A DNA stretch of 64,000 nucleotides from Cohnella sp. OV330 (GTDB lineage: Bacteria; Bacillota; Bacilli; Paenibacillales; Paenibacillaceae). Both the position numbers and the translations under genes were made by a program. Within the stretch, counting starts at the first letter, position 1. Each line of letters begins with the position of its first letter. Of the stretch, positions 23,511 to 32,258 are shown piece by piece. The notes below the pieces were generated by a model. That model did no database searches. It saw only the letters and a program-made list of their open reading frames with translations, and was not told the DNA's origin. The DNA lies in NCBI RefSeq assembly GCF_900112065.1, contig NZ_FOKE01000001.1, positions 1-64,000 of the forward strand. The letters run 5' to 3'.

Positions 23511-25679
23511 TTCGTCCTTGGAATCCAGCAATGCTCGCGCCTCGCTCTGCCAATCCGCATCCCCGTCCTGCAGCGCCTCGCGCAGCCAAGGCACCGCCTC
23601 TTCGCGGCGGCCGGCCAATATCGCGCATCTCGCGGCGTTGACCTTGGCGGCGACGAACAGCTCCGTGCCTGACCACGGATTGGACTTGCCTGCGTACTGG
23701 CGCGCGTAAAGCTCTTTATATCGTTCGAAAAATCCGACGCCCGCTAAACCCGCTTGCCTAGCGCCTTCGTTATCCCCTTCATCCTTCAGCTGCTGCGCGA
23801 GCTTGGCGAATCTGGCGATGACCGCATTTTGCGAATCGCGGTCGAATCGTGCGAGGCGCAGCGCCTCCTTCAGATGCGTCTCCGCCTCAGGCACCTCGCC
23901 GGAATCGGCGTACGCCATCCCGAGCGCGTAATGCACGGTCGGCGAATCCGGCTCGTAGCGAAGACCGTCCGACAGCCAATCGGCCCGTTCGTCCGCCGGC
24001 AGCAGCGTCGCAGCTTCAAGGCGCGGTCGGTTCCACGGCGGGTTGTCCCGCTGGGCTTCGCGGAACAGCGCGAGCTTCGCCGCGTCGCCTCTCGCGGTCT
24101 GCGCCGATTCGTAGGCGCCGGCCGCCGACATGTAGCGGATAGCCGGCGACGAGAAGGCGATCGCCATCGCAAGCAACAGCAGCGCAGGAATGGCCAGTCG
24201 AACGATTCGCTCTGTCTTTGAGACACTTCTAGCGCGCACGGAAGCCAGCGGGCGCGCCGGCGCAGGCTCGCGCGCCGGCAGCGACAGATGAAGCGCCAGC
24301 CAGAAGAGCAGCAACAGCCAAATATAAGCGTAGGACCAATCGAAATCGACGCCTGCGTGCAGCAGGATCACAGCGGCAGGTCCCCATACGAGCCTGGCGC
24401 CTTTGCGCCAAAGGATAACCGCGAAGCCGATCAGCATCGCAAGCAGCGCGGCGAACCCGAGCGCCCCCGTGTCGATGAGCACTTCCAGATAGCCGCTGTG
24501 CACCTCGTTACCGATATACGGTCCGCTCTGGTACAAGCCTACCTGCATGCGCCAAGTCTCTCCCCCCGCTCCGAAAAGCGGCCGGTCGGCGAACATGCGC
24601 AGCGCGTCCGCGTAATAAAGCGTGCGCGCGCCGGCGGTCTCCAGGTTGCCTTCCGCGCGTCCGCCCGAGCCTCCGCCGGAGGCAAGCAGCAGATAAGCGA
24701 TCGTCGCGCAGACCGCAAATACAGCCGCTCCGCCCCACATAGTGGTGAGCTGCCGGCGCAGCCGTTCGAAGACGCCGGATGCCCGCGGCCCCTCGCGCTG
24801 CCGCAGCAGCAACGCCGCCAAAGCGAATGCCGCCGTCATCGCGGCGAGCATCCAGACGCCGCGGCCCGGCGCCGCGGCCTCCATCGCGCCGAAGGCGAAC
24901 CTGGCGGCGACCGCCGCGCAAAGCGCGGCGAGTCCTGCGGCCGCGAGGCCGTAGCCCCGGCGTTCCCGGCGGTAGGCCGCCAGCAGCGACACGAGTCCCG
25001 CGGCGGCAAGCCCCAGCATGGCGCCTCTCGACTCGGTCAGCAGCAGCGCGGTCAGCGCCGGCACGAGCGAAACGGCAGCGAATGCGTTCGCAGCGCGCCC
25101 AGGCCTTCCAAGCTGCTGCCATAGGACGAGCGCGAAAAAAGCCGCAACGGCGCCGCAGGCGTTGGGGTATTGGAGGAAGCCGGCCAGACGCGCGCCTGTC
25201 ATCGACAAAGCGGCATCCGACGAACGGTAGACGATGTCCGGATAATGGATCCACCCGAACCAGCCCGCAATCCCGCCCCATACGAAGTACAGGCCTGCGG
25301 CGTGCAACGCGGCATGGCCTGCCGCTCTTCCGCCGCGCCGCGCCGCGAATATCGCCGCAAGCGCGAGCCATGCGCCGTATGCGCACCATCGGAGCAGGCT
25401 GTCCGCCGTCCCCTTGACGGACGCCGGACCCGCCAGCCAGGCGCAGCCATAGGCGGCCGCAAGCCCCAGCGGCGCGAGCGCCCACCAGGGAAGCGCCCGT
25501 CCGGCGGCGATCGCAGCGAGAGCCGCGACGGCCGCGGCGACGAGCAGCGCCGCCTCGAAGCCGTACAAGTCCGCGTCGTAGAACAATCCTTGCCTGTATG
25601 CGGCCCAACATAAAACAAAAGCAAACAGCAAGTCGCCTGCAAGCGCGAACGACAGCCGCAATATACGTTTATAGATCAT
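23508..25679 (-). CDS. O-antigen ligase/polymerase-like membrane protein with TPR tail
   Basis: A 723-residue protein. About twelve hydrophobic segments fill the first 480 residues. The O-antigen ligase (Wzy_C) signature sits in an extracytoplasmic loop at about 375-415: RPLFGAGGETWRMQVGLYQ...EVHSGYLEVLIDTGALGF, with the conserved His and Gly. Residues about 525-720 are soluble TPR-like repeats (VHYALGMAYADSGEVPEAET, AARCAILAGRREEAVPWLRE). This layout is widespread in Paenibacillaceae and is thought to polymerise or ligate surface glycans; the substrate is unknown. The gene is very GC-rich with strong third-position bias, which opens long false frames on the other strand. ATG at 25679. Confidence 0.85.
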   Translation of the reverse strand: MIYKRILRLSFALAGDLLFAFVLCWAAYRQGLFYDADLYGFEAALLVAAAVAALAAIAAGRALPWWALAPLGLAAAYGCAWLAGPASVKGTADSLLRWCAYGAWLALAAIFAARRGGRAAGHAALHAAGLYFVWGGIAGWFGWIHYPDIVYRSSDAALSMTGARLAGFLQYPNACGAVAAFFALVLWQQLGRPGRAANAFAAVSLVPALTALLLTESRGAMLGLAAAGLVSLLAAYRRERRGYGLAAAGLAALCAAVAARFAFGAMEAAAPGRGVWMLAAMTAAFALAALLLRQREGPRASGVFERLRRQLTTMWGGAAVFAVCATIAYLLLASGGGSGGRAEGNLETAGARTLYYADALRMFADRPLFGAGGETWRMQVGLYQSGPYIGNEVHSGYLEVLIDTGALGFAALLAMLIGFAVILWRKGARLVWGPAAVILLHAGVDFDWSYAYIWLLLLFWLALHLSLPAREPAPARPLASVRARSVSKTERIVRLAIPALLLLAMAIAFSSPAIRYMSAAGAYESAQTARGDAAKLALFREAQRDNPPWNRPRLEAATLLPADERADWLSDGLRYEPDSPTVHYALGMAYADSGEVPEAETHLKEALRLARFDRDSQNAVIARFAKLAQQLKDEGDNEGARQAGLAGVGFFERYKELYARQYAGKSNPWSGTELFVAAKVNAARCAILAGRREEAVPWLREALQDGDADWQSEARALLDSKDE

Positions 25680-25866
25680 GGAAAATCCCTGCTTCGGTCA
25701 GCGTCATGTCTCTAGCGTAGCGGCTTTGCCGGCCGGCCGCAAGCACGGCTCTGCTCCGACTCCGTACTGCGGTGCTCCGCTCCGGCCTTCGCAAACACAA
25801 ATAACCCTCTTCCGAATAACGGCTTGTGCCGTTTTCGAACAGGGCTTGGTCTGCGCAGCCGCAAAG

Positions 25867-25910
25867 CGCGGTTCGCAGATCGCGGTTCGCAGATCGCGGT
25901 GCGCTAGACC
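25867..25910. repeat. Short 14-bp tandem repeat
   Basis: GCGGTTCGCAGATC occurs twice in a row and then partially a third time (GCGGTGCGC). It lies in the 298-base gap between the starts/ends of the O-antigen-ligase-like gene and the diguanylate cyclase; apart from a weak hairpin (ACGGCTTGTGCCGT near 25817) I see nothing else in that gap. Confidence 0.6.
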
Positions 25911-25977
25911 GCGGTTCAACGGCTGTTGCAGCTTGCACCGCACTCATCCTTCTGCCGCGGCCGATCCGGACCAACGC

Positions 25978-26664
25978 TCACGCTTCGAGCCTTCGCGGCT
26001 CCGGCATAGGCTTGGCTTCGCGCTTGCTGTCGTAGAGTCGCCGGTCCGCCGCGGCCGACAGCTCGGCCAGCGTCGTGCCGTCCTCCGGATAGAAGGCATA
26101 TCCGCAGGATGCCGACATACGGTACCCGCAGTGTAGGGACAGCCCCTCCATGCGCTCGTCGATCGCGCGCTTCAGCGCCTCGGCTTCCTGCCGATCCGCG
26201 TAGGGACACAGCAGCAGGAATTCGTCGCCGCCCCAGCGGCAGACGATCTCGCCGCGGACCGCGGCGTCCTCCAGAGCGGCCGCGGCCATCGAGATCGCCC
26301 TGTCCCCCTCGGCATGTCCGAGCCCGTCGTTGATCAGCTTGAAGTCGTTCAGATCGATCAGCATTACCGCAAGGCGCTTGCGCCGCGCCTCCGCCTGCTT
26401 CAAGAGGCCGACGATACAGCGGTGCGCGAAGCTGCGGTTCCATAGCCCGGTCAAGCTGTCGCGGTCCGCGCGCCGCTTCAACCGGTCGTACTGTCTGCCA
26501 AACATGCCGAAGACCGGGAACAAGACGAGCGCGAAGCCGGCGGCCTCCCACAACGCGTAATTCCCGGCCGATGCCATATATCGCTGCGCCAATCCGGCCG
26601 CGCCGACGGCCGCGCTGACCAGCGCCGCAGCCGCCAGACCGGTCATAAGTCCGCGATTGTCCAT
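25978..26664 (-). CDS. Diguanylate cyclase (GGDEF), membrane-anchored
   Basis: A 228-residue protein with two hydrophobic helices (about 8-25 and 35-52) and a GGDEF domain (about 62-220). The active-site loop reads CRWGGDEFLLL, with upstream DSLTGLWNR and LNDFKLINDGLGHAEGD, so c-di-GMP synthesis is expected. I see no RxxD inhibitory site. The ATG at 26664 follows GGAGGAG; longer frames overlap the upstream gene and lack a ribosome binding site. It follows a second GGDEF gene by 34 bases. Confidence 0.88.
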   Translation of the reverse strand: MDNRGLMTGLAAAALVSAAVGAAGLAQRYMASAGNYALWEAAGFALVLFPVFGMFGRQYDRLKRRADRDSLTGLWNRSFAHRCIVGLLKQAEARRKRLAVMLIDLNDFKLINDGLGHAEGDRAISMAAAALEDAAVRGEIVCRWGGDEFLLLCPYADRQEAEALKRAIDERMEGLSLHCGYRMSASCGYAFYPEDGTTLAELSAAADRRLYDSKREAKPMPEPRRLEA

Positions 26665-26698
26665 TTTCCGACCGCTCCTCCCCATTCGCCTCATGGTA

Positions 26699-28378
26699 CT
26701 ACGAGACGACGACCCGATTGCGTCCTTCGTTCTTGGCCTTGTAGAGCGCCACGTCCGCCTTCGCGAACAAGGCCTGCAATTCCCCCGCGATGTCCGTCGG
26801 AATTGATCCGGCATCCGAAGCCGCTGCCGATTCGTCGCTCCCGTCGGTGACGATCCCCATGCTGATCGTGACGCGTATCGTGTCGCCTGCGGCCTGCACG
26901 CCGTTGTTCAGCACGGATTCCATAATGCGGTCTGCCGCAGCTTGCGCCTCGTCCCGATTCGTCTGCGGCAGGAACACGGTGAACTCTTCGCCGCCGTAGC
27001 GCGCCAGCAGATCGAGGCTTCTAAGCGTAGAGCGCACGGCCTCGGCCGTCTCGCGGAGCACCTGGTCGCCGACGAGGTGGCCGTACCGGTCGTTAATCTG
27101 CTTGAAGTGGTCGATATCGAACAGCAAAATAGAGAACGGAACGTTGCGCTGCTTGCAAAGAAAAGCTTCATGCTCGACGTAATGCTGGAAAAAGGTGCGA
27201 TTGTAGCACCCGGTCAGGCCGTCCGTAATCGCAGCCTTCTCCAGCTTCTTGTTGGCCCGATAGAGCTCGTCCTGTATCGCGATCAGCTCCAGGTTCCGCT
27301 CGTGAAGCGCTTCGTTTTTCTCGTTCATCTCGTCGATCAGCTTGCGCTGCTCGGTGACGTCGTAGAAGGCGACGATCCGCCCCTGCAGGCTCTTGAACTG
27401 ATCCAGCAGCGGCGAGATCTGCAGGGAGACCGATCTATAAGGTCCGTCCGTAAGCAGAAGCTCCGTGCGAATCCGATCTCCCGGATGATGCCGGTACCGG
27501 AACAGAAAATCGCTCACGTCGTTCGCGGGCTGTCCGGACAGCAAGATGCGCTCCAGATCGAAGGTCTCGCCCTTGACGGGATGCGCGAAGCCGACGGCGC
27601 TGCGGTTGAAATCCAATATTTTGCACGACTCGTCGATCACGATGATTCCCGTCTCCACCTGTTCGAATATCTTGTGTTTGGCGGTGTCGACCAGATCGAA
27701 TACGCCGTACCGGTAGATCGCGATGACGAAGCAGATGTCCGACAAGACGATGCCGGTCGAGGTAAGCCCTTGAACCACGCCCAGCCAAGGCGACAGCACG
27801 ACGTTGAACAGCAGGTCGAGCACCGCGAACACCGTGAGCACGAACATGCCGAGCAAGGACGTCGCCAGCTGCTTGCGCTCGTTGAGCGATCGCACCGTCC
27901 GGTGGGCGTTGAACATATGGAGAAGCGCGATAAAGAAATACGCGAATTGAACGAAAGTCATGATCCAAAAAAGCGGCCCGTATTCCCTGTCCCCGTACTG
28001 CCCGTCTTCCGGCTTCAGGAATTGGCCGAACGGATTGACGATCGCGGACGCAGCGCAGAGGAACGCAGGCATGAGAAACGCGACCATGCGGGGCGGCCTT
28101 CGCAAATAGTGCGTGCGCTTGGTCAAGAACAGTACGAACGCAAGCCATCCCGGCCCGAGCAAGCTAAGCGCGACGAAGGACACGGTCAAGTAGAAATGCT
28201 GATAGGCGGGGATGTCCGTGGAGCGCACGCCGACTTGTCCCAGCGGCCAAAGCATCATAATAAAATGGAATGCGAGATAAACCTTGTGCGTTCTGGAAAT
28301 CGGATTAAGGGCAATGAAAAGGCCGAGCAGCACAAACAGACAAACGAACAACAGAAAGTCTGGCCGTATAAATTCCAA
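26699..28378 (-). CDS. 7TM-PAS-GGDEF sensor diguanylate cyclase
   Basis: About 559 residues. Seven hydrophobic segments cover residues 5-225 (histidine-kinase N-terminal 7TM type), followed by a PAS domain (about 235-345, QVETGIIVIDESCKILDFN), a short coiled coil (EMNEKNEALHERNLELIAIQ) and a GGDEF domain with DGLTGCYNR, DIDHFKQINDRYGH and ARYGGEEFTVF. GGEEF is an active variant. Start uncertain: a TTG at 28378 with AAAGGTGA upstream is preferred; a GTG at 28387 is the longer choice. Preceded by a SigA-like promoter. With the second GGDEF gene it forms a c-di-GMP-producing pair. Confidence 0.88.
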   Translation of the reverse strand: MEFIRPDFLLFVCLFVLLGLFIALNPISRTHKVYLAFHFIMMLWPLGQVGVRSTDIPAYQHFYLTVSFVALSLLGPGWLAFVLFLTKRTHYLRRPPRMVAFLMPAFLCAASAIVNPFGQFLKPEDGQYGDREYGPLFWIMTFVQFAYFFIALLHMFNAHRTVRSLNERKQLATSLLGMFVLTVFAVLDLLFNVVLSPWLGVVQGLTSTGIVLSDICFVIAIYRYGVFDLVDTAKHKIFEQVETGIIVIDESCKILDFNRSAVGFAHPVKGETFDLERILLSGQPANDVSDFLFRYRHHPGDRIRTELLLTDGPYRSVSLQISPLLDQFKSLQGRIVAFYDVTEQRKLIDEMNEKNEALHERNLELIAIQDELYRANKKLEKAAITDGLTGCYNRTFFQHYVEHEAFLCKQRNVPFSILLFDIDHFKQINDRYGHLVGDQVLRETAEAVRSTLRSLDLLARYGGEEFTVFLPQTNRDEAQAAADRIMESVLNNGVQAAGDTIRVTISMGIVTDGSDESAAASDAGSIPTDIAGELQALFAKADVALYKAKNEGRNRVVVS

Positions 28379-28431
28379 TCGGCTCACCTTTTCATGGAAG
28401 GACTAACCCATTAACCCGGGGCAATTGATTT

Positions 28432-28461
28432 ATTCTAACATAGGCAGGATTTTGCCGACAA
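28432..28461 (-). promoter_or_regulatory. Candidate promoter of the diguanylate cyclase pair
   Basis: Minus-strand -35 TTGTCG (28456-28461), 18-base spacer, -10 TAGAAT (28432-28437), about 50 bases upstream of the start. Confidence 0.5.
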
Positions 28462-28501
28462 GAAGAATGGCAAAGTTTGTAAAAACAAATCTTAAATTTA
28501 T

Positions 28502-29704
28502 CTATTTTTTTACTTTAAATTCCATATTATTTTCCAGATAAGGCGAAATGGACAAGAAATCCCGGAACTTCTCGTAATCCTGCCACGTTTGCGCCGAGAC
28601 CGGCGAACCGCTGCGGACGGCACGGATAAGCAAATTTTTGGGCGTATGCTCCAAATCGATGAATTCCAGCATTTGCACCTTATAGCCGGAAGCCTCTAGC
28701 AGTTGCGCCCGCACCGCGTCGGTGACGAGCGCGGAGAATCGTTCCTTCAAAATGCCGTGCCGCAGCAGCGGCTTCAGTACCGGCTGCTCGATCTGGCGCA
28801 TTAGCTCGTGCTGGCAGCAAGGCACCGACAAGATGACCGACGCTTGCCAACCTATGGCCTTAATCAGCGCGGCGTCCGTCGCCGTATCGCAGGCATGCAG
28901 CGTCACGACCATATCCACCCGATCGGCATCCGCGTAATCCGCGATATCGCCTACCGCGAACCGCAAGCGATCCCAGCCCAGCCGGTCGGCCAGCTTGGCG
29001 CAGTCCTCGATGACGTCGGCTTTCAGGTCGAGCCCGATGATGCGCACGGGCAGACGCTCCCGGATCGCCAGCAAGTGATACAGCGCGAACGTCAAATAAG
29101 ACTTGCCGCAGCCGAAGTCCACGATGGTCAGCTCCCGGCCGGTCGGCAAATGGGAAACGACGTCGGACACCATCTCCAAGAACCGGTTGATCTGACGGTA
29201 CTTATCGTACTTCGCCTTAAGCACCTTTCCCTCGGGCGTCATGACGCCGAGCGCTTCCAGGAAAGGCACCGGCTCCCCTTCGGGAAGCACGTAAGTTTTG
29301 GTTCGGTTGTGCGAAGGCGCCGGCGCAGCGGCGCCTCCGTCTCCCGCAGCCTTGGCCGTCGGCGCGCCGCGGAGAACGGCGGCTTTGCCTTTTTTGCTGA
29401 CGAGAATCTGGATGTCGTTCTCGGTCGTCTTAAGCAGCGCCTGACGGTACTCGGCTTCGACGAGCCGCAGGAGCTCGTCGGCGGCATCGGCGGGCGCCAG
29501 ATTCTGATGGAGCGCCTTCGCGCCGGCGAACCGTTCGAATTGGTAGCGCAGCTCGCCCTTCAAGAGGACGGGGCGGACGGCAATCTTGCGCGTCTCTTCC
29601 GCCCTGCTGCGCGGCTGGCTGACGGTCGCCTGGATGAGCTTGCCCCCTTCGATCGCTCCCCTGACGAGGGTCTTTAATTCCTCCGTTGTCGTCTCCGCGC
29701 TCAT
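28502..29704 (-). CDS. Class I SAM-dependent methyltransferase
   Basis: A 400-residue protein. The Rossmann methyltransferase core starts near 195: LTIVDFGCGKSYLTFALYHLL (motif I), IIGLDLKADVIEDC (motif II) and VVTLHACDTATDAAL (motif IV region). The combination of FGCGKSYLTFALYHLL and HACDTATD is typical of the Methyltransf_32 type; related proteins methylate RNA or glutathione-linked substrates, and the target here is unknown. The first 190 residues are a separate domain found in Firmicute members. Start at 29704 overlaps the stop of the upstream gene (ATGA), so translation is coupled. Confidence 0.85.
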   Translation of the reverse strand: MSAETTTEELKTLVRGAIEGGKLIQATVSQPRSRAEETRKIAVRPVLLKGELRYQFERFAGAKALHQNLAPADAADELLRLVEAEYRQALLKTTENDIQILVSKKGKAAVLRGAPTAKAAGDGGAAAPAPSHNRTKTYVLPEGEPVPFLEALGVMTPEGKVLKAKYDKYRQINRFLEMVSDVVSHLPTGRELTIVDFGCGKSYLTFALYHLLAIRERLPVRIIGLDLKADVIEDCAKLADRLGWDRLRFAVGDIADYADADRVDMVVTLHACDTATDAALIKAIGWQASVILSVPCCQHELMRQIEQPVLKPLLRHGILKERFSALVTDAVRAQLLEASGYKVQMLEFIDLEHTPKNLLIRAVRSGSPVSAQTWQDYEKFRDFLSISPYLENNMEFKVKK

Positions 29705-30363
29705 GATGCCGTCTCCTTCGTCAGATTGTTCCATTGGCGGACGCCTTCGCGCAGTTCGTCTCGCGAAAGTCCGCCGCGCCCCAGCGCCTCGTCTGCCAAC
29801 GCCTTCAGCCGTTCGTAGAAGGACAAGCCTTCGTCCGGGCCGGCGTCCCCGGCGTCGAAGAGTTCGTACAAGCTGTTTTCCGCGTCCGCATAGCGTCCGG
29901 CGTGCTCCTGCCACTCCCAAGCGGCGCGCAGCGTTTGCGCGGAGCCGTCCAACCGCGCCGGACCTTCGACAAGCCGCTCCATGCGCCGTTCAAGGTCGAG
30001 CCCTTCGACCGGGCCGTGCGTGCGCAAGACGTAGCCGATGAGGCGCAATGCCTTTTCCAATCGCTGCAAGCTCTCCGCTTCGCGGCCCATATCCGCCAGC
30101 ACGTCCCCTTCTTCCTGCAAAAAAGCGCCGATCGCCCCGATCGCCTCGGCGTCCGGGCGGCCCCCGCCGCCGAACATCGCGATCAGGTCCGCATCCGACA
30201 GCCCCAGCGCCAATCTGGCCCGCATGCGCAGCTCTTTGCTCATGAACTCGTCGATCAGCAGCAGCGCTTCTTCGTGCTTGCCCTGCTGCTTGAGCCCCAT
30301 CAGCGCGCCGAAGGCGACCGACATCTGATTGATCATTCGCATGAAGTAGTCGCGATCAAACAT
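29701..30363 (-). CDS. Helical repeat protein of unknown function (DUF6483-like)
   Basis: A 220-residue helical protein that begins MFDRDYFMRMINQMSVAFG and has a TPR-like tail (AWEWQEHAGRYADAENSLYELFDAG). It resembles the family annotated as DUF6483, from memory and unchecked. ATG at 30363 lies inside the end of the alpha/beta hydrolase gene (8-base overlap), and its stop overlaps the methyltransferase start. Hydrolase, this gene and methyltransferase are therefore one tightly coupled unit. Confidence 0.7.
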   Translation of the reverse strand: MFDRDYFMRMINQMSVAFGALMGLKQQGKHEEALLLIDEFMSKELRMRARLALGLSDADLIAMFGGGGRPDAEAIGAIGAFLQEEGDVLADMGREAESLQRLEKALRLIGYVLRTHGPVEGLDLERRMERLVEGPARLDGSAQTLRAAWEWQEHAGRYADAENSLYELFDAGDAGPDEGLSFYERLKALADEALGRGGLSRDELREGVRQWNNLTKETAS

Positions 30364-31177
30364 CGGCTACTCCCCGCTTCTCTCCGGCGGCTGCGACGAA
30401 TGCCAGGATCGCCTCGGCGAAGGCCGCCGGCCGCTCCATCATGCCCATGTGCCCCGCGCCTTCGAGCAGACGGTGCGTCACGCCCGGGCCGGAGACCGGG
30501 AACCGCTTTTCAGGGCCGATCACGTTGTCCGACTCGCCCGCCAGCAGCAGGATCGGCGCTTCAAGCGTTTCGAGCACGCCACGCCGGTCCGGACGGTCCT
30601 TCATGCCGAGCGCGGCCCCGATGCCGCCTTCGGCGGACGTGCCGAATCCGATCGCCAGCGCACGATCGACCTGCGCTTGCAACGGCGTCAGGTTATCCGG
30701 CGAAAACAGCTTCGGCACGAGGTCGCGAATATGTCCCTGCATGCCCTCGCGGGAGATGCGCTCCGCCACCTTATCCCGATTCGCCTTGCCGTTGTCGTCG
30801 TCGGCGAAGGTCGTGGAATGCAGCAAGCCAAGTCCAAGCAACCGGTCCGAGGCGCGCTCGGCCAGCGCCAACGCCGTATAGCCGCCCATCGAATGGCCCA
30901 GCACGAACGCTTGCCCGATATTCAAGGCGTCGAGCAACTGCAAGGCGTCCTCCGCGAGCTGTTCCATCGTATACGTCCCTCCGGTCGCCGCGGTCCCCCC
31001 GTGGCCGCGCGCATCGGGAGCGACGACCCGCGCATGCGCAGAGAGCAAGGGCAGCACGTCGTCCCAGTACGCTCCGCTGCCGCAGTAGCCGTGGAGCAGC
31101 AGCAAGGGCGCGCCCTGTCCCTCGTCCAAATACGAGATTTCGAGACCGTTATTCAATGTCAGCCGGTTGCGAGCCAT
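30356..31177 (-). CDS. Alpha/beta hydrolase
   Basis: A 273-residue alpha/beta hydrolase. The nucleophile elbow is VLGHSMGGY; the oxyanion region LLLHGYCGSGAYWDD; acid residue in LLAGESDNVIGPE; catalytic His in EGAGHMGMMERP. All triad residues are present. Substrate unknown; sequence type is that of general esterases/lactonases. First gene of the coupled three-gene unit. ATG at 31177. Confidence 0.9.
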   Translation of the reverse strand: MARNRLTLNNGLEISYLDEGQGAPLLLLHGYCGSGAYWDDVLPLLSAHARVVAPDARGHGGTAATGGTYTMEQLAEDALQLLDALNIGQAFVLGHSMGGYTALALAERASDRLLGLGLLHSTTFADDDNGKANRDKVAERISREGMQGHIRDLVPKLFSPDNLTPLQAQVDRALAIGFGTSAEGGIGAALGMKDRPDRRGVLETLEAPILLLAGESDNVIGPEKRFPVSGPGVTHRLLEGAGHMGMMERPAAFAEAILAFVAAAGEKRGVADV

Positions 31178-31204
31178 GCCAGCACATCCTTCCGCCGTTT
31201 TCTA

Positions 31205-31813
31205 TTATTTTAACGAACTGTCGTCCTTCAACTCAAATGCCGTCTCATCCGCTTCGTCGCGCGCGTCAAATGCTTCCGACCGCACGGCGGCAAGCGCGGC
31301 GGCCCCTGCATCGGCGATCCGCTTCGCCATCTCCATCACGGCATACAGGGAGGTCGTCTGCAGCGTCATGTACGGCTTGGGTCCGAATTCGCCCACGACG
31401 GCCGCGATACTATAGTCGCCGACCGGCGGGAACGCGGCGCCCACCGACCGCGCCGGCTGAAGCGGCCCCTCGGCCAGCAGAAACTTTCCGACGTTCTCGG
31501 GACGGCCGAGGCAGGCGTCGATCGCGATCACGACGGCGTCCGCGGGCAGACCCGACGCTTCGCGTCCCAGCCTGTCCGCGTCGCAAGGCTCGCGCAGCGT
31601 CCCGATCACGCCGCCGACGCCGCGCTCTTCCAGCATCGTGCCGACCAGCGGGCCGAGGCAGTCGCCGGTGGAGCGGTCCGTGCCGATGCAGAGGAAGACG
31701 ATCGGCTCGCCGCGATGCCGGCCGAACGCGCTTCGAAAAAAACGCTCGAGCTCCTGCGCGCCGGAAGCGGCAAAAAAGAAAGGAGAGGCCCCGGGGGCGC
31801 GGTTCGCGGTCAT
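31205..31813 (-). CDS. yyaC: Spore protein YyaC (DUF1256)
   Basis: A 202-residue member of the DUF1256/YyaC family, related in fold to the GPR germination protease. The signature VFLCIGTDRSTGDCLGPLVGT is intact, followed by VVIAIDACLGRPENVGKF and VGDYSIAAVVG. YyaC is expressed in sporulation in Bacillus; this gene is a good sign that the organism forms endospores. ATG with AGGAGCAGG upstream. The C-terminal 30 residues (rich in Asp/Glu) are longer than in Bacillus. Confidence 0.9.
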   Translation of the reverse strand: MTANRAPGASPFFFAASGAQELERFFRSAFGRHRGEPIVFLCIGTDRSTGDCLGPLVGTMLEERGVGGVIGTLREPCDADRLGREASGLPADAVVIAIDACLGRPENVGKFLLAEGPLQPARSVGAAFPPVGDYSIAAVVGEFGPKPYMTLQTTSLYAVMEMAKRIADAGAAALAAVRSEAFDARDEADETAFELKDDSSLK

Positions 31814-31942
31814 CGTCCTGCTCCTTTCGGAAATCGCTTGTTCTCGTTACAGCGTATCACGCGACGTTCGGTTATGCCAGCGCCGAGAAGGCTCCGCTGT
31901 GATACAATAGGATGAGCTTAAACCGAGAGAGGATGCTGCGCG

Positions 31943-32164
31943 ATGGATCTGACCAAGCCGACACAAGAGAACGTAGAATATATGATCGAAGCGATCAAGA
32001 CGAAGCTGCGGATGGCTTCTGGCGCCGCGATGCAGGCGTCGCATTTCAACGCCGAGCGTTACGAGGACCTCAAGGATATTTACGACATGGTCGCCTCCAA
32101 GGACCGGTTCAGCATCAGCGAGGTCGAGGCGCTCGTGTCGGAGTTGGGCAAGCTGCGGGGGTAA
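31943..32164 (+). CDS. yfkK: YfkK family small protein (DUF1128)
   Basis: A 73-residue cytoplasmic helical protein that aligns well with B. subtilis YfkK: NVEYMIEAIKTKLRM, AMQASHFNAERYEDLKDIYD and FSISEVEALVSELG. Function unknown. ATG with GAGAGGATG upstream. Monocistronic, ended by the terminator at 32194-32233. Confidence 0.9.
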   Translation: MDLTKPTQENVEYMIEAIKTKLRMASGAAMQASHFNAERYEDLKDIYDMVASKDRFSISEVEALVSELGKLRG

Positions 32165-32193
32165 ACTGCGCGAAACAGCCGGCGCTCCACAAC

Positions 32194-32233
32194 AAAAACG
32201 CCTTCGTCGCCGTCAGGCAACGAAGGCGTTTTT
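32194..32233. terminator. Bidirectional terminator between yfkK and galT
   Basis: AAAAACGCCTTCGT pairs perfectly with ACGAAGGCGTTTTT across a 12-base loop. Confidence 0.88.
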
Positions 32234-32258
32234 GCGATGTCCGATGCGGCGTGCAGCC

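Noticed and set aside
26942..28414. 490-residue open frame opposite the 7TM-PAS-GGDEF gene
   Set aside because: Antisense to a clear gene, with a composition typical of the reverse of GC-rich coding DNA and no known domain.
29734..31902. 722-residue plus-strand frame over the methyltransferase and hydrolase unit
   Set aside because: Arg/Pro-rich reverse-complement artefact over three supported minus-strand genes.
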